Below, one piece after another: positions 1-5,209 of a stretch of DNA of 7,136 nt. The first letter of the stretch is position 1. Each line of letters opens with the position of its first letter. The position numbers and the translations under genes are program-made. The stretch is taken from positions 1 to 7,136 of the forward strand of contig CAJCBY010000211.1 of the NCBI GenBank assembly GCA_903960725.1, given 5' to 3'. Under the pieces are notes generated by a model. That model did no database searches. It was not told where the DNA came from and saw nothing but the letters and a program-made list of their open reading frames with translations. This DNA is from an uncultured Cytophagaceae bacterium. GTDB taxonomy: Bacteria > Bacteroidota > Bacteroidia > Cytophagales > Spirosomataceae.

Positions 1-483
1 AATGGAGTAGTAATCGACCAAATCAAAGAAGCCGTTCACACGCTTAAAACAAACCCAGATTCCCGTCGTATCATCGTTAGTGCTTGGAACGTCGCAGACT
101 TACCTAAAATGGCGCTAATGCCATGTCATGCCTTCTTTCAATTCTATGTTGCAAACGGCAAGCTTTCTTGTCAATTATACCAACGCTCAGCAGACGTATT
201 CTTAGGAGTTCCTTTCAACATCGCCTCCTATGCTTTATTGACAATGATGATGGCACAAGTTTGTGACCTAGGTCTAGGTGATTTTGTCTGGACAGGGGGA
301 GACACACACCTTTACAGCAATCACATGGAGCAGGTAGACTTGCAATTAACGAGAACGCCCCGCGCTTTACCTACGATGAAGATTAACCCGAATGTGAAGG
401 ATATTTTAGATTTCAAATATGAAGACTTCACGCTAGAGGGATATGATCCTTATCCGGGGATTAAGGCGCCGGTTGCGGTTTAG
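1..483 (+). CDS. thyA: Thymidylate synthase, C-terminal 160 residues (5' end outside window)
   Basis: ThyA makes dTMP from dUMP, using methylene-tetrahydrofolate as carbon donor and reductant, in the cytoplasm. The reading frame is open from base 1, so the methionine at 109 is internal and not the start. Visible family motifs are [10 protein letters not shown] (the phosphate-binding arginine pair), [11 protein letters not shown] with the nucleophilic cysteine at 124-126, [20 protein letters not shown] with the dUMP-binding asparagine at 217-219, and [10 protein letters not shown] with the histidine at 307-309 and tyrosine at 313-315. The end, GIKAPVAV, closely matches the E. coli terminus. 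Aligning the cysteine with E. coli Cys146 puts 104 residues outside the window and gives a full length of 264, the same as E. coli, so nothing suggests an internal indel. The stop codon lies inside a 24-bp inverted repeat. The next gene converges on it from the right. Confidence 0.97.
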   Translation, partial: NGVVIDQIKEAVHTLKTNPDSRRIIVSAWNVADLPKMALMPCHAFFQFYVANGKLSCQLYQRSADVFLGVPFNIASYALLTMMMAQVCDLGLGDFVWTGGDTHLYSNHMEQVDLQLTRTPRALPTMKINPNVKDILDFKYEDFTLEGYDPYPGIKAPVAV

Positions 484-544
484 TTTGTATTCCATTCAAA
501 TTTGTGCTTTACAATAAATTTTTGAATGGAATACAAACTAAACC
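477..544. repeat. 24-bp perfect inverted repeat overlapping the thyA stop codon
   Basis: Bases 477-500 are the exact reverse complement of 521-544, around a 20-nt loop (501-520). The left arm starts in the last two sense codons of thyA and includes its TAG stop. The thyA mRNA would therefore end in a long perfect hairpin. The stem is AT-rich and has no following T-run, so it does not look like a standard intrinsic terminator. It may act as a 3' stabiliser or transcription-end structure, or be a chance product of a recent inversion-copy event. The loop carries TTTGTGCTTTACA, a 13-mer that occurs again at 847-859 in the repeat block downstream. Confidence 0.9.
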
Positions 545-560
545 TCTTTAATGTTCAAAA

Positions 561-602
561 AGATAAGAGAGTGGAGAGTAGAGAGAAGAGAGCATAGAGT
601 AG
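561..602 (+). repeat. Heptanucleotide tract, AGAGNAK type, first copy (six repeats)
   Basis: Six consecutive 7-mers lie in exact register on the + strand, starting AGATAAG, AGAGTGG and ending AGAGCAT, AGAGTAG. The first two bases of each are AG and the third is A in every repeat; the last three vary. The tract is purine-rich and non-coding. The corresponding tract before the second unit has five repeats. Confidence 0.8.
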
Positions 603-603
603 G

Positions 604-620
604 AATCGGCTTCGCCGATT
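604..620. repeat. Short hairpin, copy 1 (7-bp stem, TTC loop)
   Basis: AATCGGC at 604-610 pairs perfectly with GCCGATT at 614-620 around a 3-nt loop. The equivalent in the second unit (754-770) has changes at 763 and 765 that shorten the stem to 5 bp. Its role is unknown. It sits between the heptad tract and the terminator. Confidence 0.75.
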
Positions 621-637
621 ATTTCAGAAACATACCC

Positions 638-669
638 ATCAAAAAAGCGGCCTGAGCCGCTTTTTTGAT
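638..669. terminator. Bidirectional intrinsic terminator 1
   Basis: ATCAAAAAAGCGGC (638-651) pairs perfectly with its reverse complement (656-669) around the 4-nt loop CTGA. A GC core of five pairs is flanked by A6 on one side and T6 on the other, so on either strand the hairpin is followed by a U-run. It should terminate thyA from the left and the chaperone operon from the right. Confidence 0.88.
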
Positions 670-681
670 TCCAACTTTATT

Positions 682-707
682 CTTTGTGCTTTATGCTTTG
701 TGCTTTA
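682..707 (-). repeat. Heptanucleotide tract, AAAGCAY type, first copy
   Basis: On the - strand this reads as consecutive 7-mers AAAGCAC, AAAGCAT, AAAGCAC and then AAAG. The + strand shows CTTTGTGCTTTA twice, at 682-693 and 696-707, 14 bp apart. A weaker match continues towards 671. The 7-mers differ from the AGAGCAT type chiefly by A for G at the second base, so the two tracts of a unit are approximate inverted repeats of each other. Confidence 0.8.
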
Positions 708-717
708 AGATTCAATA

Positions 718-752
718 AGATAATAGATTAGAGAGCATAGAGCATAGAGTTA
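718..752 (+). repeat. Heptanucleotide tract, AGAGNAK type, second copy (five repeats)
   Basis: Five in-register 7-mers: AGATAAT, AGATTAG, AGAGCAT, AGAGCAT, AGAGTTA. The tract begins 157 bp after the first one, while the rest of the unit is offset by 150 bp. The two tracts therefore differ by one 7-bp repeat, as expected from slippage. Confidence 0.8.
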
Positions 753-753
753 G

Positions 754-770
754 AATCGGCTTAGACGATT
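754..770. repeat. Short hairpin, copy 2 (5-bp stem)
   Basis: AATCG (754-758) pairs with CGATT (766-770) around a 7-nt loop. It corresponds to the 7-bp hairpin of the first unit. Changes at 763 and 765 removed the two inner pairs without a compensating change, which argues against strong selection on this hairpin. Confidence 0.6.
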
Positions 771-787
771 CTTTCAGAAACATACTC

Positions 788-819
788 ATCAAAAAAGCGG
801 CCTGTGCCGCTTTTTTGAT
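788..819. terminator. Bidirectional intrinsic terminator 2
   Basis: The 14-bp stem (788-801 with 806-819) is identical to terminator 1. The only change is in the loop, CTGT instead of CTGA. It is the terminator nearest to the SurA-like gene, whose stop is 78 nt to the right, and the first one met by transcripts coming from that side. Confidence 0.88.
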
Positions 820-820
820 T

Positions 821-890
821 CCAACTTTATTCTTTGTGCTTTATGCTTTGTGCTTTACATCTATACTCTCTACTCTATAATCTCTACTCT
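821..890 (-). repeat. Ten in-register heptanucleotides on the - strand, both types joined
   Basis: Read on the - strand from 890, ten 7-mers follow without a phase break. The first are AGAGTAG, AGATTAT, AGAGTAG, AGAGTAT and AGATGTA (890-856), then AAGCACA, AAGCATA, AAGCACA, AAGAATA and AAGTTGG (855-821). The first five are of the AGAG type, here in opposite orientation to the tracts at 561 and 718. The last five form the AAAGCAY tract of the second unit. The direct join in one register suggests both types are versions of one repeat. Confidence 0.75.
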
Positions 891-896
891 ACATCA

Positions 897-2252
897 TTAC
901 TCTTGCTGCACATTTTCCAATATCCTACAATCCTTGTACTCATCTTCAATAAAGATAAAGACATCATCCTTCGCCTTCATGAACCACTTTTCGATCGCGT
1001 TGTTCTTTTTACGAGATAAGGTGATCTGGGCTAGTCTTTGGTAATCATCTTTTAGGTTAGCAAAATGAGGTGGGTGTTTTGCTTTAAAAAACAAAATACG
1101 GACTGCAGAACGACCATCATCCGTACGGAATGGAATAGGCACAGAAATAGTACCTACTTTCATTGAATCCAACGCAAAAAAGAGGGCTGGATCCATTGAA
1201 CTATCATATGGCAAACGATTACCCGCTGTTTCTGCATCCATGATGACACCGCCGGCATCTTGTGTTGTTTTATCTTCAGAGAATTCTTTAGCCGCTTTTT
1301 CAAATGTAGTAGAATCACGTTGAATCAATATCCGAATGCTATCTAGGTATTTTGTTGGCTCGGTCAGATCTAATTTTTGGTAATCAGGTCTTAGCAAAAT
1401 GTGGCGAGCATGGTATTCCTGACCTCGTATCTCCAATAATTGGATTAAGTGAAATCCGAATTCAGACTCAACTACTTCAGACATTTGGTTAGGCTTTAAA
1501 CGTAAGGCAGCTGCTTCGAACGGGGCAACCATGGCACCACGTTTAGCAAATCCCAAATCACCACCACGTTTACCTGAACCCAAATCTTCCGAATAGACTT
1601 TCGCTAATTCTTCAAAACTCTCCCCTTTATCTACTCGACGGCGGAAATCCATCAGCTTCGTATACAATTCTTCCTTTTGATTTTTATTCGGCTTCGCAAT
1701 ACGAATAATATGACTAATTTCTACCTCAGCAGGCAAATAAGGCAAGGAATCGCGTGGAATTCCATTGTAAAAGGCTGCCACCTCTTTGGGGGTAATCTTT
1801 ACTTCATCCGTAATTTTATCTTGCATTTTACGGCCAGTCAATTGTTCCTTTAGAGAAGAACGTAAATCTTCCTTCAAGGTAGCGATTGATTTACCATACG
1901 CTTCGACGATATTTTTAGCAGATCCATATTGACCTTCCATCTGTTCCATCCGGCTATTAAGTTCAGCCTCAATCCGCTTATCATCTACAATTACAGAGTC
2001 AATTTCAGCTTTAGCAAGCATCAATTTATTGACTACTAAGCCCTCTAAAATTTGGCAGCGATTAGGTGTATTTCCTTGACCACTCGTAATGTATTGTTGG
2101 TATTGATTTTCTACGTCCGACTTTAAAATGAAGTAGTTATCCACTTTTACAATAATGCGATCTAAAACCATTTTATTGTCTACCTCCTGTGCGAAAGAAG
2201 ACAAACTCCCTACCACTAAACACAACCCTAAAACCCAACGAGTCAATTTCAT
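897..2252 (-). CDS. surA: SurA-like periplasmic chaperone / parvulin-type peptidyl-prolyl isomerase
   Basis: A 451-residue exported protein. Residues 1-22 form a signal peptide (basic start, hydrophobic core, SSFAQ at the end, no lipobox). Residues about 23-165 match the SurA N-terminal chaperone region (DRIIVKVDNYFILKSDVENQ). A canonical parvulin domain follows at about 175-275, with ISHIIRI (His181), GGDLGFAKRGAMVAPFE and FGFHLIQL (His268). A second, diverged parvulin domain spans about 279-392: it keeps ARHILL (His284) and AGGVI but lacks the usual GYHI segment, having GRSAVRILF instead. E. coli SurA has the same order and similar length (428). In E. coli SurA escorts outer-membrane proteins across the periplasm; the same job here is inferred. 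The gene starts 4 nt after the stop of the larger isomerase, so the two are almost certainly co-transcribed. It is the last gene of the operon and faces the terminators. The start is the only ATG that includes the signal peptide, and no Shine-Dalgarno is visible. Confidence 0.88.
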   Translation of the reverse strand: MKLTRWVLGLCLVVGSLSSFAQEVDNKMVLDRIIVKVDNYFILKSDVENQYQQYITSGQGNTPNRCQILEGLVVNKLMLAKAEIDSVIVDDKRIEAELNSRMEQMEGQYGSAKNIVEAYGKSIATLKEDLRSSLKEQLTGRKMQDKITDEVKITPKEVAAFYNGIPRDSLPYLPAEVEISHIIRIAKPNKNQKEELYTKLMDFRRRVDKGESFEELAKVYSEDLGSGKRGGDLGFAKRGAMVAPFEAAALRLKPNQMSEVVESEFGFHLIQLLEIRGQEYHARHILLRPDYQKLDLTEPTKYLDSIRILIQRDSTTFEKAAKEFSEDKTTQDAGGVIMDAETAGNRLPYDSSMDPALFFALDSMKVGTISVPIPFRTDDGRSAVRILFFKAKHPPHFANLKDDYQRLAQITLSRKKNNAIEKWFMKAKDDVFIFIEDEYKDCRILENVQQE

Positions 2253-2256
2253 AAAT

Positions 2257-4509
2257 TTAATTTTTCAGTATTTTTTCTAATTCGGCATTATTCACGACTA
2301 CTGGATATTGTTGCCTTAATTTAACTACCCACTCTTTTTCTAATTTCTCTTGAAATCCTCTAATCACTAATCCACGCGCTTCTTCAAAACTACGTAATCT
2401 TTCAGGCTCGATTTTCTTTACCTCTACCACAGCAAATTTACCGGTCGTTTCCCAAGGTTTAGTTCCAATCGACCAATCAATGGCGTCAATGATAGGAGAA
2501 TCCCCCTTCTTAAAATATCCTTCCTTCACTTCCACACTTTTCGGTTTTAAAGCATTGAACTTTTTGACCAAATCCTCTGTACTAGAGGATAAAAAACGAA
2601 AAGAAACACGGGCATTTTTGTCTTTAACCGTTTTAGAAAGCGGCTTTAAATTAGCCTCATCTTTCTGTATGATTCGGTAAGACGCAATCCCTTTTTTGGT
2701 TAAATACTTCACTATTTGAGCTGAACGAACCTCTGATAAGCTATCGGCCTCTGACTCTTCCCGATGACCGGCTATTTCTACCAGATAATCTGAGTTTTTA
2801 GCGAGAGTAGCATATATTTCATCTAAAATTTGACCTGAAGGCTCCTTAAATTGAGATGATCCTAAAACAAAACCTACATCAGCTAATTTTTTATTCATCG
2901 CGAAAGGTGCATGTTTTAATTGGTTCACTACATCCGTTAGGGTTTTCTTAGAATCTGCTACAATTAATTTAGCCTCTAATCTAGCAGGAAGCACAAAAGA
3001 GGAGCGGTGCCCTACAAAATAACTTTGCTGCCCCAGTGAATCCAAAGACTTATTTATTACCTCCCGGTCAATCATTTTACTATACAAACTACCAATGTAA
3101 AATTCAGACATTTGCTCCTTAAAGGCAGGATATTTACTTTCTAAATTACCTTCTTCTAATTGCAATGTCTCTTTTTCAATCAATTCATCTAAGTATTTCT
3201 GCTCCGATTTAGCAGGCAAATAACCTAATGCTTTGATCCGTCTTCTTTTTTCATTTTGAACAAATGAATAGTAGTCGCCTACTGTATAAGACTTATCGAG
3301 TGCAGTAAACAAGGACTCTTTTAAAAAGGGCTCCTCCCCTGTTCTCTCGACACCCATACGCTCAAACGCAGCCTTTTTAACCGCCTCATTAACAGTTACC
3401 TTATTCTCCACGCGAACACGCTTCATAAAGGCATTTTTAATCAGCTCTTTTCTATCTGGATCGGTTAAAACCTTTTGCTTGATAAACTCAGACATATCTT
3501 CGAATGTCAGTAATGGCTTCTTATCTAATAATTTAAATATTTGCCAGCCTAGATTCGTACGAATTGGTTTAGAAACATCCCCTAATCGCTCTAATCCAAA
3601 AAGAGCATCTTGCAATTCTTCACTTAAATCAGACGAAAAATACCAACGTCTGATTTCTCCTCCACGACTCCGAGAATAAGGATCATCTGAATAATTCTTA
3701 CAAACTAATTCAAATGATTCCCCCGCTTTCAAGTACGCTTCGACTTGTTCAATCTTCTTTTTCGCATCTACTTGCAAGCTAGTAGGTGCATCCACCGCAG
3801 CAGAAATAATGATATGAGCTAATCGAATTTTCCCAGAATTAGGACGTTGATTATTTACTTTAACAATATGGTATCCGCTAGCCGTTCTAAATGGCTTCGA
3901 ATATTCTCCAATTCCAATGGAATAAATAGCATTCTCGAAATCATACGTTGTCTGAAGCGAGGTAATGTAGCCTAAGCCACCACCTTTAGGAGCGGATAAT
4001 TCATCCTCCGAAAATTTAGACGCTAATTCACTAAAATCACCACCTGCCTTCAGCTTCTGATAGATATTCTCCATTTTCTGATAGGCAATAATGGTATCGG
4101 AAGGGCTTGGATTTTCACCGAGTTTAACGAGTATTTGACTTATTTTTTTCTCCTCTTTCATTCGCTGATAAGCCTCTTTCACTAAATTATCAGCCGTAGG
4201 CATATCAATCAAATAAGGAGTCGCTAATTCCTTACGAAAACTAGCGTATTCTTCTTTAAATTCTGTTTCATCAGCAATTTTCGCATTCTCAGCTGCTAAA
4301 ATTTTTAATTGATAATCAATGTAATCAGTCAAAAACGCAGCTTGATTTTCCTTCGTAACACTATCAGATTCTACTAAAGACGTATAGGTTTTCAGGAATT
4401 CCTCTGTTGAGATTTTTTTGCTGCCTAGTTGAATAGGCGAATTGCTCTGAGAAATCAAAGCAAAGGGTGCAATCAATAATAATACAACAATTAATTTAAA
4501 TTCTTTCAT
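2257..4509 (-). CDS. Large periplasmic peptidyl-prolyl isomerase with two parvulin domains and an embedded OmpA-like domain
   Basis: A 750-residue exported protein. Residues 1-22 are a signal peptide. Residues about 23-115 are a helical N-terminal region. Parvulin domain 1 (about 120-220) has ISQILVKL, KGGGLGYI and SGYHIVKV. Parvulin domain 2 (about 226-330) has RLAHIIIS, RGGEIRRW and LGWQIFKL. A helical segment follows, then at about 545-640 an OmpA-like fold signature: YLVEIAGHREE, LSEVRSAQIVKYLTKKGI and NARVSFRF. The C-terminal part (about 655-750), with EGYFKKGDSPIIDAIDWSIG and ARGLVI, is of the kind that ends many Bacteroidota parvulin proteins. Each parvulin domain has lost a different one of the two conserved core histidines (Gln125 and Gln323), so catalytic activity is uncertain and a chaperone role is plausible. 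It probably works with the SurA-like protein encoded 4 nt downstream. A 49-nt gap separates it from the lipoprotein gene upstream. Confidence 0.88.
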   Translation of the reverse strand: MKEFKLIVVLLLIAPFALISQSNSPIQLGSKKISTEEFLKTYTSLVESDSVTKENQAAFLTDYIDYQLKILAAENAKIADETEFKEEYASFRKELATPYLIDMPTADNLVKEAYQRMKEEKKISQILVKLGENPSPSDTIIAYQKMENIYQKLKAGGDFSELASKFSEDELSAPKGGGLGYITSLQTTYDFENAIYSIGIGEYSKPFRTASGYHIVKVNNQRPNSGKIRLAHIIISAAVDAPTSLQVDAKKKIEQVEAYLKAGESFELVCKNYSDDPYSRSRGGEIRRWYFSSDLSEELQDALFGLERLGDVSKPIRTNLGWQIFKLLDKKPLLTFEDMSEFIKQKVLTDPDRKELIKNAFMKRVRVENKVTVNEAVKKAAFERMGVERTGEEPFLKESLFTALDKSYTVGDYYSFVQNEKRRRIKALGYLPAKSEQKYLDELIEKETLQLEEGNLESKYPAFKEQMSEFYIGSLYSKMIDREVINKSLDSLGQQSYFVGHRSSFVLPARLEAKLIVADSKKTLTDVVNQLKHAPFAMNKKLADVGFVLGSSQFKEPSGQILDEIYATLAKNSDYLVEIAGHREESEADSLSEVRSAQIVKYLTKKGIASYRIIQKDEANLKPLSKTVKDKNARVSFRFLSSSTEDLVKKFNALKPKSVEVKEGYFKKGDSPIIDAIDWSIGTKPWETTGKFAVVEVKKIEPERLRSFEEARGLVIRGFQEKLEKEWVVKLRQQYPVVVNNAELEKILKN

Positions 4510-4558
4510 ACCGGCTAATTAAGCGAATAAAATTACAAATAATCCCTGACAAACACGG

Positions 4559-5209
4559 TTATTCTACATTTATTTGAATAGTGTATTGATATTCATAAGC
4601 GTCTACTAATTTACGACCTCCCATCCATTTTCCTGATCGGGCAGACGAATTGACCGTTTCATAAGTCCATTGCGTTTCTGAAACACCGAGTAGATCTTGC
4701 TTATCCAATTCACTTACCCAATCTAAACCAAAGGAACCGGCTTTCATTCCCCACAAAAACCAAGAAACAGGATTTTCAGCTGAACTTAATGCCAAAGGTA
4801 TAGCCAATACTCCGCTCACCGTATTAAATCGATTCACCCATTTCTTAGCTGGCTGGTAATCTTCTATTTCGAAGAGGGAAAGCTGAAAACTAGCTTTTTG
4901 GCCTTGTTTTAAACGAACCTCTACTTTTTTTATTGTATCTAATCGAATGACCTGCCCATTCTTCACTTTACCTAAGTAAGTCGAGAAAACCTGAACTGGC
5001 CTAATTTTGTCTCCCTCCAAGATCCCAATTGCGCCCACTAACACTAACTCATCCCCGAGAAATTCCTGCGTTTTCACCACCTTCAAGGTATTTAAATTGA
5101 CTTGAATTCGTTTCTCATCCTGCTTATTTTGTTCTACAGACACCGGAATAGCAGACTTTCGGGAGCAAGAAAACAGGGACAGGAAGATAAAAAAGAGAAT
5201 TATACGCAT
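4559..5209 (-). CDS. Predicted lipoprotein of unknown function
   Basis: A 216-residue protein starting MRIILFFIFL. A short hydrophobic signal ends in LFSC, a plausible lipobox with Cys15 as the lipidated residue. An ATG at 5236 would add nine residues in front of the signal and a longer overlap with the upstream gene, so the ATG at 5209 is preferred; it overlaps the aguA stop by 10 nt. The mature part looks mainly beta, with VNLNTLKVVKTQEFLGDELV at about 37-56 and an alternating pattern to about 117. Then comes a Gly/Ala/Pro-containing hydrophobic stretch (about 130-161), and after it DKQDLLGVSE (169-178) and YEYQYTIQINV at the C-terminus. The acidic DLLG segment followed by strands is loosely like a C2-type beta sandwich, but I do not recognise the family. 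The neighbouring exported foldases suggest an envelope role. Cysteine 15 is the only cysteine. Confidence 0.8.
   Translation of the reverse strand: MRIILFFIFLSLFSCSRKSAIPVSVEQNKQDEKRIQVNLNTLKVVKTQEFLGDELVLVGAIGILEGDKIRPVQVFSTYLGKVKNGQVIRLDTIKKVEVRLKQGQKASFQLSLFEIEDYQPAKKWVNRFNTVSGVLAIPLALSSAENPVSWFLWGMKAGSFGLDWVSELDKQDLLGVSETQWTYETVNSSARSGKWMGGRKLVDAYEYQYTIQINVE

Larger units (their letters stand above)
581..707. repeat. 150-bp-period direct repeat, copy 1
   Basis: Compared base by base with 731-857, this segment differs at 9 of 127 positions: 586, 588, 601, 602, 613, 615, 621, 636 and 655. The stretch 656-707 is identical to 806-857 over 52 nt. The unit contains, in order, the end of a heptad tract, a short hairpin, a terminator hairpin and an opposite-strand heptad tract. 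It looks like a tandem duplication, or two insertions of one element, between convergent genes. Confidence 0.93.
731..857. repeat. 150-bp-period direct repeat, copy 2
   Basis: This is the second copy of the unit at 581-707, with 118 of 127 positions identical by direct comparison. The differences are concentrated in the left heptad tract, the short hairpin and the terminator loop. The terminator stem and the right-hand heptad tract are unchanged. Confidence 0.93.
484..896. other. Gene-free convergent intergenic region with a structured repeat array
   Basis: These 413 bases between the thyA stop and the stop of the SurA-like gene hold no convincing ORF. From left to right they contain the rest of the 24-bp inverted repeat, a spacer (545-560), a heptad tract plus hairpin plus terminator plus opposite-strand heptad tract, the same again 150 bp further on, and a final heptad tract in inverted orientation. 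Almost all of 561-890 is accounted for by these elements. No tRNA, small RNA gene or promoter could be recognised. Confidence 0.85.

Noticed and set aside
109..483. thyA as a short 124-codon gene starting at 109
   Set aside because: The frame is open to base 1 and codes for the conserved [10 protein letters not shown] motif, so the methionine is internal.
561..890. CRISPR array
   Set aside because: There are only two 127-nt near-identical units and 7-bp repeats, with no regular unique spacers and no cas genes.
561..890. Insertion sequence or transposon remnant
   Set aside because: There is no transposase fragment and no clear terminal inverted repeat with target-site duplication; a non-autonomous element remains possible but unsupported.
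834..1044. Two overlapping small + strand ORFs (61 and 64 codons)
   Set aside because: They run through the repeat array and the antisense of the SurA-like gene, have low-complexity translations and no recognisable motif.
2480..3679. + strand ORFs of 66 codons at 2480-2680 and 3479-3679
   Set aside because: Both are antisense to the well-supported 750-residue isomerase and look like frame shadows.
4510..4558. Promoter of the Bacteroidota type (TTTG and TAnnTTTG boxes) before the large isomerase gene
   Set aside because: A TTTG is present on the - strand, but no good -7 box lies at a suitable distance, so I could not support it.
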